This document shows positions 10,590 to 23,474 of a DNA stretch of 64,000 bases, piece by piece. The position numbers and the translations under genes are program-made. The notes beneath the pieces are model-generated. The model did no database searches. It was not told the origin of the DNA and saw nothing but the letters and a program-made list of their open reading frames with translations. Location: positions 1,610,490-1,674,489 of the forward strand of contig CAJNOP010000023.1 of NCBI GenBank assembly GCA_905250075.1. The letters run 5' to 3'. Source of the DNA: Rotaria sp. Silwood1 (taxonomy: Eukaryota; Rotifera; Eurotatoria; Philodinida; Philodinidae). Position 1 is the stretch's first letter. Every line of letters begins with the position of its first letter.

Positions 10590-13500
10590 ATGGGTCAATT
10601 TTTGGATAAACCTAAAACTGAAAAACATAATAGTCGAGGTAAAAATGATGATATTCGTTATGGTCTTGGATCTATGCAAGGATGGCGGTAAGTCTTTTCA
10701 TTTTAGCTTATTTTTCTTCTCGGTTAATTATTCTTATCAATTTAGTGTGGATATGGAAGATGCACATGCAACTGTACTTAAATTAGATGATAATTATTGG
10801 TCATATTGGTCCTATTTTGGTGTATTTGATGGTCATGCTGGATCTCGTACAGCTATTAAAGCTGCCGAAAAACTTCATTTCCATATCGTATCATCTCTTA
10901 ATACATTAGTAAAAGATAGTCTTAATATAAAATCTTCGTTATCAAATGTTGCATCATCCCAACTTGATTTTCATAAATTTGAAGAGGCTATTAAAGATGC
11001 TTATTTTAAATTTGATAATGAATGGAGAGAAGAAAATCGAACTAATAATCCAGGTAATTATGAAAAAGAAAAAACATCAATTAAAACTCTTGAAAAGAAA
11101 ATTTTTCGAAATTATTTATAGATGATAAAAGTGGTTCAACAGCTATATCGTGTTTAATTGATACAGAACGAGTTTATTTTTTGAATGTTGGTGATTCACG
11201 TGCTATTCTTGTGTCAAATGAAGGTCGAATTCTTCTTGCTACAAAAGATCATAAACCAAGTAAAATTTTTTCTTTGAAGAAACATTAGTTTTTTTTTTTT
11301 TTAATGACAAAAATTTTCATTTATCTTAGGTGATTTAGTTGAACGTCAACGAATTCAAGAAGCGGGCGGTACTGTTTTAATTCAACGTGTCAATGGTTCT
11401 TTGGCTGTATCACGTGCACTTGGAGATTTTGAATATAAAAATAATTCAAATCGTCGGCCAAATCAACAACTTGTTTCACCTGAACCTGAAGTAACATGTC
11501 ATACACGTAATTTAACAATAGATTCTAGTAAACAAGAAGAACAAATTGCTTTTATCGTGTTGGCTTGTGATGGTATATGGGATGTTATGACAAATGAAGA
11601 ATTAGCTGCATATATACTTGGTCGTATGCATGTTACAGATGATCTTAGTGAAATTTGTAATTCAGTACTTGATATGTGTTTGTATAAAGTTCGTTTATTT
11701 GTTTTATTTGCAAAAAAAGAACACAAAATAATTTTAAATTATTTTTGTTGAATGAAATTTTTTAGGGTAGCAAAGATAATATGAGTTTAATAATAATTGC
11801 TTTAAAAAATGCACCTATACCAACTCCAGAATGGAAAGCAAAAGATGAAGCATTAAATAATGAAATAAGAAAAAAGACTATTGGTATAAATTTTGTTATT
11901 TTTTCTTCTGAAAGTTTATTAATTATTTGAATTTTTTCTTTATAGAAATTTATAATCGTAATCCAAATAAAACAACTTTAGATTCAAATACAATATGGCA
12001 ACAAGTTATTACATCTCTCAATGAACAATCATCTATTCGTGAAGTACTACCAATTGGTGGTGGCTTTATTTCAAAGTAAGAATATTATATCGATAGTACT
12101 GGACAAAAGTCTTTTCCTCTCTCCCTTATTTTTTAAAATTTGAATATGTGTCTTAACTAAAATATAACAAAAATATGTTATTCTAATATGACATATACTC
12201 TTCATTTGCTCTAATCAAGCACTGTACTTGTCTTTCGATATTATCGATCAATTTGACAGTCAAGTTAATTGATGGAACTTCGATGAATAGCTGTCGAGTT
12301 CGAAAATACATTAAAACGTCATCAGCATATATATAGCCAAAGAAAAATTTTTGCTGCATTCATATTATAGTTCGAGTGAAGACATTCATGTTAGCACGGA
12401 CGAGGATAAATTTTTATCTAAATTATAATTAAATGATTAACTTTCATATTATAAGAGCCAAAGTATCAAAGATGAATTATGAGCTCAGGCGGAGGTGTGA
12501 CGACGCGATGCTGATGTAAATGGTCGGTTACCCAGATATTGACTACCACCGATATACCGGCCGGCATAATGTGCGCTATACTGTTGGTTTTTTTTTTGAG
12601 AGTATTGTATCATGGTATACTGTTTCAAAACTGATGAATATTTTTATGTCTGTTAGAAGTGTGTAGCACGGCGTCATTTGTGTGATCTTCAACAAGAATG
12701 TTGATGCATCTAAGCCGCCTTTAACTAGTCACAAATCCTAAATTGACCCCAGTTTTAAGATAGACTTTTACTATAGATGGCGTTTTAAAAATTTTTATTA
12801 GTATACTATGTTCTTAAATCGTTTTCGTCTCCATCATTTTGAATTCTTTCTAATGATAAATTCGAATTTGAGTGGAACACACTTTGCAATCGTTGATAGT
12901 GGGAACCGAAACTTGGCAGTACTACCGCCGGTTTTTGTGAGCACCATGGTGTATCGCTAGTACTACAAATAAACTGGCGATATGGACAGACTCTTAGAGC
13001 TTCATTTATATTCTAACTAGTATGAGGCAGCTCATGTTTTTCGTATTTCTTGTTGTAACTCTTGAATGTTTTGAATTTTTGTTGTTGGCTTATTGTATCT
13101 TTCATCATTGACCAAATGTTTTCAATTGGTTTTTGATCTGATGACGAAGAGGACCAAGACAGAATTTGAATTTGAATTCGAATTTCAGTCTTCCATGCGA
13201 TTATCAAAAGGAATCTGTATTTAAAATCATTGTTCTCTTGGTCGATGCAGCTAGCTAGACCTTCAGGAGATTGACGTTGAACGATAGATAGAAGATCATT
13301 CTCATATACAAATATTTTCATGACATTAGAAGCAGCTCCACCTTGCTTTCGTTGTTACCAAGTTTGACTGTCTTCTCATCGATAAAATTGCGTTCCCATA
13401 ATTGAAATCTTGGTTCTGTCGAACCAAAATAAGTTATTGCTTAAAATGCTTGTGTGAATAAGGATTTTTTTTAAAGGTAAACCACAACTTTCATGTAATC

Positions 13501-15656
13501 GAAGTCTAACAGTAGTTGGATCTATATTCATACTGTCTTTTTCTAGAGTTTTTGAAATGTTATTTGATGTAACATTCAGCTCACGTTTAGCAACATTAAC
13601 AATATTTCTATCTGTTTTCTTCGAGGTGAGATATGGTCTGCCATTTTTTTAGTAAATAAGACAGTTCTTCAATTTTTTACCATCAGGCAAGTTAGTCTCA
13701 TATGACTTTTAGTTCACATCAGATGCACTTCAAAATAGTTGCCTTTGATATTTTAGGATTCAATGGATGTAGCTTGAGAAAGGTAATATTATAGCCTTAT
13801 AAAAAAGATCTATTCTCGATATCGATCTACATTTTACATATTAACAAGGGTTACATAAGATCGGATCATACAATAAACAGAAAGCAAATATTAAAAGTTT
13901 TTGTTCTAAAAAAAATAGGATGTGGCGAATGAAAAGACTTTTGTTCAGGAGTGCAAATTCTTTGTGGATATGTTACTTAATATCATTATTTTGTTTTTAG
14001 ACGTTCAGTATTTGAAAATACATTTGATTCAATAATGAAAGGAACAAATTATACAGGAAATTCAAGCAGTGGGGTAAATGAAAATAAGTTTTGATATATT
14101 TCAATCGAAAATAAAAAGAAATAGTAATATAAGATATGTAAATAAAGGAAAATAAAAACCAAATACCTTTCAGTGACATACAACAACATCAATGCGGTAT
14201 TTTTATTCTAATAGTTTCAGCTATTTGCTTTGTATGCATTACATTCACACATTTATATGTTTTACAGAAAAAAATCATCTTGTTTTGTGTCTTCTTTTCT
14301 TTTTTTTTGTTTTCTTTTTCAAATATGTTTATCTATTGTCTTCATTGATTTTATTTAATATGAAAATAAGATTTCATTTCTTTTCTTGACCTTTTCTTTT
14401 CATTTTTATTCAACTTCAAGAATGAGTATAAGAGATTTTCTATTTGAATTCTTTCAGTTTTTCGACTATTTTTTTCGTGAGTTATCTTTTTTTTTAATTG
14501 CATTTGTAACAACTGAACTCGATTAAATTTCGAGATGATTGTTCCTATTATTATTATTATTATTATCGGTTTTTAACATAAAAAATCAACTCATGATTTT
14601 TTTATTGATGTATATACATAATCTATTAACAATTTTTTCAATTATTTGCTTAAAATTTATATAGTTTAATTTTAATTGATTGAAATTATTGAGAATTTCA
14701 TTCTAAAAAATTTCCTTTATCTGTAAGAGCAAAAAACGAACTAATTTTGTTGATTTAGCAAAATTAAAAAAATTTGATATCTATGGATCATATCATATAT
14801 CTTATAAAATCGGAATTCTAAAAAATGGAAATAATTTCAACGTCTTCAATTTTTAGCATATATGACATGAATGTCATAAGGTTAAAAAATTTTTCTTCAT
14901 TGGTTGCTTTTTATACATTAACTGATGTAATTTATTCACAAAAAATCTTTCTGTCATACAAAAGAGTTCTATGTAAGAAAAGAACTTTTTTGAATAGATA
15001 TCAAGAATATAACATTTATGAAATATTCATATTCATGCTGACAAAGTAATTTATTTTTTTGTCGGCCTTTGAAATTGAACAAAAGAAAATTTAAAAGCAT
15101 AAACATACTCATAAATATCATCACTGGTATTGATCTAACTTGGTTAAACCAATTCGACATAACGTTTGTATTTATATCGGAATGTCATGATATCATCTAT
15201 GTTCATTCTATTTGTTCTAACATTACAAAGAAGAGCAACATAAATAACTTCTAACAATTCAAAAAGGTAGACAGATATTATACATGTGGTTACAAAACCA
15301 CAAATTTCATCTATGATGAGTATATGCTAATTTTATGCACTTATTATACATAATTATAAAATCATCATTTTATACTTATAGGACAAATTTAATATATCCT
15401 TCTCTTAAACAGATATCATCTTCGTTTCGGTATGAAGAATATTTTCGTTTCTATTTACAATTAATTTCTTGCGTTTTATCGTGCTTCTTCTTCTCCTCTT
15501 CTTTTTTTTCTTTTATAATGATAACTATTTATAAACTTTCTACTTTAGCTATTCATGAATGATGAACATAATGATCGATCAGTAACATCAACAAATCCTA
15601 CATCTGCTGATATTCCATCTTCGAATAGCAACAACCTTGCTGCATTGATTCAATAG
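10590..15656 (+). CDS. Protein phosphatase 2C, PPM1A/PPM1B type
   Basis: Eight exons: 10590-10687, 10746-11053, 11122-11259, 11330-11688, 11766-11883, 11946-12075, 14001-14073, 15549-15656 (1332 nt, 443 aa). It is a Mg/Mn-dependent Ser/Thr phosphatase; vertebrate relatives switch off p38/JNK and other stress kinases. The N-terminus [14 protein letters not shown] matches the PPM1A/B start, and Gly2 suggests N-myristoylation. All PP2C motifs are present: [58 protein letters not shown] and GSKDNMSLI. The metal-binding Asp residues are intact, so it should be active. The helical PPM1-specific C-terminal region follows ([19 protein letters not shown]), then a Ser/Asn/Thr-rich tail. Intron 6 holds a Tc1-type relic. 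Exon 8 is less certain: reading through GTAAAT at 14074 would end the protein at 14094. The length matches PPM1A/B (about 380-480 aa). Confidence 0.9.
12094..13953 (-). mobile_element. Degenerate Tc1/mariner transposon in PP2C intron 6
   Basis: The ends are inverted repeats: CTGGACAAAAGTCTTTTC at 12099-12116 and the complement of CTGAACAAAAGTCTTTTC at 13931-13948, 17 of 18 identical. Tc1-family elements commonly begin CAGT(A/G)CTGGACAAAAG. The interior encodes a broken transposase on the minus strand (about 13000-13700). The C-terminal DDE segment at 13013-13321 includes [20 protein letters not shown], the equivalent of the family's PDxNPIENxW motif with the catalytic Glu. Upstream traces of the GxxxxY/R region carry stops and frameshifts. 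The element is dead and sits wholly inside the host intron. Confidence 0.8.
13013..13321 (-). pseudogene. Tc1-type transposase C-terminal fragment
   Basis: An open stretch of 102 codons. Its middle ([16 protein letters not shown]) corresponds to the last catalytic block of Tc1/mariner DDE transposases. The rest is diverged, with a poly-Ser slip before the motif. It lies between the inverted termini described for the enclosing element. It is not functional. Confidence 0.7.
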
Positions 15657-16058
15657 TTGTTATTTTTTTTTTATCTTGCATTTTTTTTTTAAATGAAGGA
15701 CTGCCACCATATCAGACATCAACTTTCTCTCTTTTTTCTATGCTCTTCTTAAACAGAAACAATACATGCGTATTTTCGTTTTTATTGAACACATGTGTTT
15801 TGTTGGTTTACCATTATCATAATAACTTCCTCTTGTTTTGTCATATTCTTTTTTTTTTCTGTCACTCTTTTTTTCTCGTTTGTTGTTCATTGTTGTACGT
15901 TTAAAAACGGAAAAGAAAAACAAAACGTAGATAAAGAAACTACATTGGGAAGAAAATCCTAGCAGTGATTGAATACTGCTAAATAAATCATTTTTTGTTT
16001 TCTTGTTTTTTCTTTTGATAAATAAAAAAGCAAAAGACATTATCTATAATATTTGTAG
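15657..16058. other. Short PP2C-COG5 intergenic region
   Basis: About 400 bp of T/A-rich sequence between the PP2C stop and the COG5 start, both on the plus strand. Its right end CATTATCTATAATATTTGTAG resembles a 3' splice acceptor directly abutting the COG5 ATG. It must hold the PP2C polyadenylation region and any COG5 promoter; no distinct site could be assigned. Confidence 0.4.
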
Positions 16059-19000
16059 ATGGAATGTACAATATTAAATGATGGTAATAATAGTAACGAA
16101 AAAAAAATTAGAAATATAAACGAACGAAATTTAATTTATATATATGTATAATGATATTTATTTAGAATCATTCAAAGATTTTACTGAAGATGATTTTGAT
16201 ATAAAGTCATTTTCAGCAAATATTTTACAAACAAAACTTGTTGCTGATTATTTACAACATTTAAGTGAACTTATACGAACACTTGATGCTGAAATAAAAC
16301 AACAAGTAATGAATTAATTTTAAAAAATAATTTTTTTTTCATTGTTAAATTAATTATTTAAGGTATCATCAAATGCACCAATTCTTTTTCGTCAAGCATC
16401 ATCAATTGGAACAATTGAAGATGTTTTAGAAAATATGCAATCACGCATTGGATCATTAAAATCAACTGTAGACAGGTTTTTACATTGCTTTTCAAAAAAT
16501 ATCTATTCGTAGATTGATTTTATATAAAAAGAAGTTGAAAATGAAAATATTCAAAATATATGAAATAAACAAATATAATCAGAATTCTGCTATTGATAAG
16601 TGAATTCGATCAAAACAAAACGACTCATTCGTTGAATGAAATAGTTTTTTATTTGTTATATCAGATAAAATTGTACCGAAATGACATTTTCTTACAAAAA
16701 TGTTTCAAGTCTAAATATATCTTCAATAAATATAAATATCATGAACTCTTCATAAGCTTTTTAACGTTCAGAACCGAATAATCTGTTAAATTAGTTTTTG
16801 AAATAGAAACTAAATCCTCTTAATAATTCCTCAATTATCGAGAAACCTATATTTTCACTTATACATTTTAATTGAATAAAAATAGAATTCTTTCAAGATT
16901 TATCGGATATAGTCCTGATGAATATACATCTAATAGTAATCGATACATTAAATCAATTACAGAACATCTTATCGAATTAGATTATGAAGTGAATAGAGAA
17001 GATTTGTTCCAAATATTCGTAAGAACAGATTATAGTAAAGCAACAAGCACATACAATACTGGTCCAAAATATAAGTGAAACATATTTTTTGATTTTTTCT
17101 ACTATATCAAGCATTTAACTCAAAATATAAATAATTGGCAAATGAGGTCTCACTAAGTTTCCTACGACCTCCTTTTAAAACGTTATAAGTTTCACAAAAC
17201 AACACAGAGAATGTGTTGTTTAGCAATGTTATAACGAATTTTTCTTTAGTTTTGTTATGCTTATACTTGTTTTTTATGAAGAAAGTCGTAGGCAATGCGG
17301 TAAGTCCTCATTTTGATCAGGGTCTTGTGCTCTTTAAGCTGGTGCTATTATAAACTTATTTTCATGCAGTTTTCTTGAACCTGAAAACTACGATATTGGA
17401 TTTTTCAGAAGTTGCTGTGTCATAGTCCATCTATGAAGTTTTGATATGGAATGCAATAGATGGTGAATTTCATTGGCTATTTAAATTATTATTTGGATTT
17501 TAGTTAAATGATCAGAGAAAAAAAAAATCAAAAATACGTTGCCTTTATACTTTTGACCAGTACTATGTTTCAATTAGATACTATTTTCAAAACATCTTGA
17601 TCAAAATACAATTAACTTATTGTGTTTTATTTTAATAGGATATCTTCAAAAATTACTGAACCTTATAATAAAATTTTAGTTCGAAAATATCAATTGACTC
17701 GTCTTCAAGTAAAATTAAATCAAATTTCTTTTTTTTTCGCGTTAAATTATTAAAAATAATTTTCATAGAATACATGTGATCTTCTCCGTCGTATTAAAGG
17801 CATAATGCAACAAACAAAAAAATTACAAACATATATGTCACCTTCAAATGCAGGTCAACAACAAATCGAATTAGTTAAAGCTTCTCAATGTTTAAGTGAA
17901 TTAGGTATTTAAAAATAGATTAAAATCAAAAGCTCTACTTTTTAGAAATTCATTTTCAGATCATTATACAGTTGATACTGATTTTACGGGTATTGATGTT
18001 GTTGAAAAAGATCTTCAATTTGTTTTTAAAGCTCGTCATGATATTCAAACTCGAGCACAAGATGCTCTAGAAAATGGTCTTAATCATTTGGTTTGTTAGA
18101 CAATATAGTTGTTTTTTTTTTTCAAAACAATATCATTTTTTTTTTGCTCAAATAGAATCCTGCTCAAATTGGTACAGCATTACAAGTATTTTATAATTTG
18201 GGTACACTTTATGATCGTATTCAATCTATTGAAAAACGTCTATTAGAAAATTTTCAAACACAAATTTCTGATTATCTTGATTTAAAACAATTATCAAAGA
18301 GTAGAGATCGTATGTATAATATTAAAATAATTAACAATTCAAAGAAAATATATATATATATATTCGATTTAAATATTTTATTTAGCATCAAATCCAGGTC
18401 GAACAACAATGCCAAATATTGGTAATACACCACAATTTCGGGCATTATTATGGACAAATATTGAAAAAATACTTGATTTATTATATGTTTATATTGCACA
18501 ATTATATAATCTTGCAAGAGTTTTAATTAAAAAGAAAGATCCAATTACGCATTGTACTTTTATTGATGAATTAATTAAAGTAAATACAAAAAAAAACCTA
18601 GTTTTATCATAGAAAGAGAAAAACAAAGAACAATGTCATCATTATTATACAAATTTTGTTTTTTTGTAGCATGGTTATTCAAGTGAATTAGTTGGAAAAT
18701 TTTGGGTAGGTGCTATGAAATCATTGAAAAAACAAATGAAAACATCAATGTTAGGTAAAATAAAAACATAATTAAAAATATCAAAAGAACAAAAAATGTT
18801 TTCTTTTTGGTTGATTTTCAAGATTCATATCATCTTCGACAAGCATTAGAAGGCGAATATCCAAAATTATTAAAATTACAAAATGATTTAATTAATCGTT
18901 TAAATCAATTACAACCAGGTTTTAGTGATATTGAAATGGATATTATAGATGAAGAATTACATGATTCAGAACAAACAAATGGAAAACAAAAGTTTGTTAT

Positions 19001-21758
19001 TGATTTTTTTTTTTGCTAATAAGTATTTAATTTTTTGTTTTTATCTCCTATTAGAACAAATATACAATTAAATGAATGTTTTGATATATTTGAAAAATCT
19101 TATTTATCAATATCATTATCACGTTTATCGGATCCAATTAATCTTATGTTTAGTAGTAGTACAACAAAACTATTACCTACACAACAAGAATTAGAAAATC
19201 TTATTAAAGTTATTATAAAGTACGAATCATTTTATGAAAAGAATTTATCTTAAAAGAATAACTATTTGTTATATCTTTATAATCCTAAAATTTGTGATAT
19301 TAACAACTTGCTTATGTCGATCAATGATTAAATAATCAAACTTTTTTGTTACCTAATGTATTATTCTTATTAAGTTCTATTGTTGTCTTCAGTTAAGCGT
19401 ACTAATTATGTTATTTTCTGACAGTTTTTCCAGCTACATCTTCTCTTATCCATGTAATACCTCGAGGTCGACCAGTTCAGTCACTAGTCGGAATACAATT
19501 CTTGAAATAGAACAGAAACTTACAAAATCTTGGAATCTTTTTGTCAAAAATAGAGCAAAAAAAAATGTGTGGATAGAGCAGGGAATGCTTTCAACCGTTC
19601 ATTAGATACGATCTAGAATTGAACTTGTCGACCTCTAGTTGTATATCAACTTCTTTTCTTTATCTAGGTTTTTTTTTGAAATTTAAGTATTTTAACTCGA
19701 TTCTTATGAGATTAATACTCTAATCCATCTTTTTTTTCCAATGGAGGATCGTTTTTAACTGATCAATTACTTTCTCATCAAACTTTACTTTATTAGTAAT
19801 TATTGAAGTTGCTGATTCCGAATGTGAATATCAGAAATAATCTTAGGTCTTCATATGCTAGTTTTTCAGACTAACAAACATTTTGCCAAATGCGTTTTAA
19901 ATTTACTCAGAAAAAAAAGCTACTATTTTCTAGATAATTCGACATGTTTTACAATCTGGACATATGAAAAAAAGTTTTTAAAATCGACTATCTAAAATCC
20001 ACTATATTTCGATGAGAAACTGATTAATTTAGTTGAAAAAGTTCCTTCATAAATAGAAAGCTCAACATAGTACAAAATCAAGTTGATCATTTATAAATGG
20101 AAGCGACTTATTCCGTAATATTTAGAACAATACTATCCTACGTTTGATTATACGTATTCGACAATATCTTTAGTTGCTTAGTTCTATTGAATGTTTAATT
20201 CATATGCACTCTTTATATTTGTTTTTATTATTTTTCAAAAACTAAATTACATCATTTTTCTTTCTTTTAGTGAATTATCAGTTTCAACTGTTAGTGAAGT
20301 ATTAGTTAATAAAGTAGCACGTAATATAGCTAAAGCTATTCAATTATTTGCAGCAAAGTAAGTTTAATTAATTAAATACTTTTTATTATATATTTATACC
20401 TATTCTTTATAGATGTGAACAATCGGTATGAAATGAATATCCAAAGAGTCTATATTAAAAGAAAAAAATTTTGTATTTTGCTTTCAATCATAGATTTGTA
20501 CGGATAGTGAAGGAAGTCAAGTTGTTTCTGCACCAACACCAGCTCAATTACGTAATATATCTGCAATTAATATTCTTTATAATTTTTGTTCAATGATCAA
20601 TAAGGTTTAATATCATTAATAAAAACAAGATTTCGTTATATTTTTATTATTACTTAGATGCTTTCAGAACAACAAAATCTTTCATCAGATGCCACGACAC
20701 GTATTATTGATGCTTTACAAGTATGAAAATATTTACCAAAACAAAAGCACTAGAACGAAAATTTATTTATTTTTATTTGTTTGTTTGTTTTTCAGTGTGT
20801 GAATTCATTAATGCATACAGCAATTCATCCATTTCTTAATTCTGTTGCTGATTGTATTGAAGCTATACTTGCTACAATGCATACTGAAGATTTTTCACAG
20901 TATTAAATAATTAATAAATTTAAAATCAAAAGAATTTTAATTGTTTTATTTATTTTAGACCAGCTGCAAGTCAATCGGATTCTCAAAGTTCATTATATAT
21001 GAAAGAATTACAAGAATTTATAATACGTATACAAAAAGATTATTTTAGTGAATTTCAATGTAAAGATTTTATGTATGAAAAGTAAGTTTATTGTATTTTA
21101 TAAAAATAGTTGCTTTTTATTTTATTTTGTTTTTCTTTTTTAGTCTTGCACCAATTGCATGTCGAGCAATTATATTATTTATGGAACATATTAGTCTTGT
21201 TCGACCATTAGGTGAAGGTGGAATATTACGTTTAGTTGTTGATTTTGCACAAATTGAACTTGCTCTATCACCATTTTGTCGTCGATTAACAGATTTAGGA
21301 AAACATTATAAAATTTTAAAAGCATTTCGATCTTTATTAATTTTAAATGCAGAAGAATTTCAAAATAATTCAGCTATTGGTGATGTTGTTCCATATGATA
21401 TTGTACTTCATCATTTATTTTCAAGAGCACCTATTGAAATGCGTTCACCACATCAAGTATAATATAATGATTTTATTTTTATTTCATTGTGTTTACTTGT
21501 TTATGTTTCAAAAGGCTATGAACTGGTCAATAAGCCGATATATTCAATGGCTTGATGAACATCCAAATATGACTGATCGATTAGCAATGATCAAGTATAT
21601 TGTAGTATTCTTTGTTTTTTTTTTAAATATCTTTGTTTTTTAGAGGAACATTAGAAACATATGTTCAAACAGTTCGAAATCGACAACAAAAAGAATTTGC
21701 TCCTATTTATGTTATTATTCTTAATATACTTGAAAAAGGTTTAGCAGCTGTCGCTTAG
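16059..21758 (+). CDS. COG5: Conserved oligomeric Golgi complex subunit 5
   Basis: Twenty exons: 16059-16083, 16166-16305, 16363-16475, 17639-17708, 17769-17904, 17960-18090, 18156-18300, 18386-18579, 18670-18754, 18823-18991, 19055-19219, 20271-20357, 20413-20425, 20494-20604, 20658-20720, 20796-20899, 20959-21081, 21144-21456, 21515-21594, 21644-21758 (2382 nt, 793 aa; human COG5 is about 839). COG5 belongs to lobe B of the COG tethering complex, which guides retrograde vesicle docking at the Golgi. Similarity is collinear from DFTEDDFDIKSFSANILQ through SKITEPYNKI, NPGRTTMPNIGNT, LRQALEGEYPKLLKLQNDL, LSRLSDPINLMF and SLYMKELQEF to LIRPLGEGG-like, FCRRLTDLGKHYKIL and EFAPIYVIILNILEKG. The first exon (MECTILND) and the 13-nt exon 13 are short but required by phase. 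Introns 3 and 11 are each about 1.1 kb and repeat-bearing. No lesion is seen. Confidence 0.95.
17143..17310. repeat. Small MITE-like inverted repeat in COG5 intron 3
   Basis: A 168-bp hairpin. TGAGGTCTCACTAAGTTTCC at the left end faces the complement of the right end (TGAGGACTTACCGCATTGCC on that strand). The core is a near-perfect palindrome, ACAACACAGAGAATGTGTTGT, around 17200-17220. It has no coding capacity. Confidence 0.6.
19461..19637. repeat. Short inverted repeat in COG5 intron 11
   Basis: CTCGAGGTCGACCAGTTCA at 19461-19479 is mirrored by TGAACTTGTCGACCTCTA at 19620-19637, with weaker pairing inward. Its spacing of ~175 bp and location in a long intron suggest a MITE remnant. Confidence 0.5.
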
Positions 21759-23474
21759 GACAATTTTTTCTTTTTATTCTATTTTATTTTATTTTATTTG
21801 TTTATGAATAACATTGTGATATAATTTAAGGTTGGGCTTGCAGAAATAAATATATAAATCGAAATCTCTAATATGATATTATAAAACCTATAATGATTCT
21901 TTGATTAATATATAGTTGGTTTTTCGATGAATTTTATTGTCATATCAAAGTTTGTATAACTTTGATATGATGAATAGAAACATAAGATAGCATCAACAAT
22001 AGAAATATTACATAAATGAATATTGACATGTTACGCATTATATGAAATCAAAAATTCCAAGTTTGTTATGTGATTATTCAACAGAAAGGATACATTAGTA
22101 AAAATGATTGATAAAGATACAAATTACATACGTATTCTATGTCGCACGGACGAAACTTCCTTGTTAGCCTAAAGGCGGAAATGAGCCGGAATCAATACTG
22201 AAAGAATCTATTTTTATGAGAATAATAAAATTTTATTAAACTATAGATGGCGTTTACCTGGATGCATGGATAAGGATCAGAGTTGATGAAAAGAAGATTC
22301 ATTCATGCCCGCAAACTTATAAGACTAATATCATAGAATATCTCATAGATAAATAAGTAAAACAAGTATTATCTATTGAATTTAATTTAAGTTTCAATTT
22401 TTTAATAACATATATTATGTCTTAATTGAACCTAGACTCAATAATGCCTGACGGCACAAATATGTATCTTGTCAATGTCATTTATTATAGAAACATAAAA
22501 GAACAAAAGAATACTCATATGAAAATGTTTGTTGTCAATGGGGAGTGTCATCGACACAATAATTTAGCCTTTTCAAAGAATTTATTATAAGTCAGTTTTA
22601 TGATCATTTATATTAATAAAAAAAACATTATATTGTTGTTTTGTTTTTCTCTTTAATCAAATTTTATTACTTTGAACTGAATAACAAAAGATAATTTTTA
22701 ACTTTTACCTTATTTTTGATCTTTGACTTGTTCAACTGATCAATAAGATTCAAACGATGAAACAAACATAAATATGAGATGTATTGTGACTTTTATGTCT
22801 ATAAAAATGATGCTTAAAAATAAATACAACTGAATTTTCTTCTTATTCTTTAAGTTTCTTGATAGATTTTTTTCTTCTCTACAGTTTAGCATCAGTCTAC
22901 ATACATAAACTCTATTTGTGATTGTTAACATGCGTAATAAAAATGTGTAATAATATTCGTATAAAAAAACCATACCATTTCTGAACCTATTGGCTTTTGA
23001 ATAATATTTTCTTTTCGATTGATAAAAGAAAAATAAAAATCATTCTACAAAATCATTGAATATCTATTGCTATTAATTGAAGGTGCGCTGATTACATGCA
23101 CATATTGAGGCGTGTCTAGAAAAACATTAAAAACAAGGTAGCAAAAATAAAAAGCAGCAAGTTATATTTGTTTTTATTTGAATAATCTTTATTAATTTTA
23201 TTATTTTAAATTAGTTCCAAATGTTAGTATTAATTTGATAAACAATGAATAATCTTCTTCTTTTTTTTCATGTTCTCAATATGAGTGATATTATTAGGGT
23301 GCTCAATTTATTCATGGAGAAATGAATAATATCCTTTTTTGACATTTGTAAACTATTGAATTGTATTTTATCTGTACCAAATATTGAATTTAATGGTATG
23401 TTTATTTCGAGAAATAACTGAATAATGAAGAAGAGAAAAATTCTAAAATATTTCATTTCTATTATTGTTATTCT
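21759..23474. other. Intergenic, no recognisable feature
   Basis: About 1.7 kb after COG5. Apart from the likely COG5 polyadenylation signal at 21845-21850 nothing distinctive was found. The few open frames are AT-rich and have no coding texture. Confidence 0.4.
21845..21850 (+). terminator. Polyadenylation signal AATAAA for COG5
   Basis: A canonical AATAAA lies 87 bp after the COG5 stop codon and is the first one downstream in an otherwise featureless stretch. Confidence 0.5.

Noticed and set aside
15738-16040. 100-codon minus-strand frame between PP2C and COG5
   Set aside because: Lys/Arg/Phe-rich composition typical of AT-rich non-coding DNA, overlapping the COG5 5' region; no recognisable domain.
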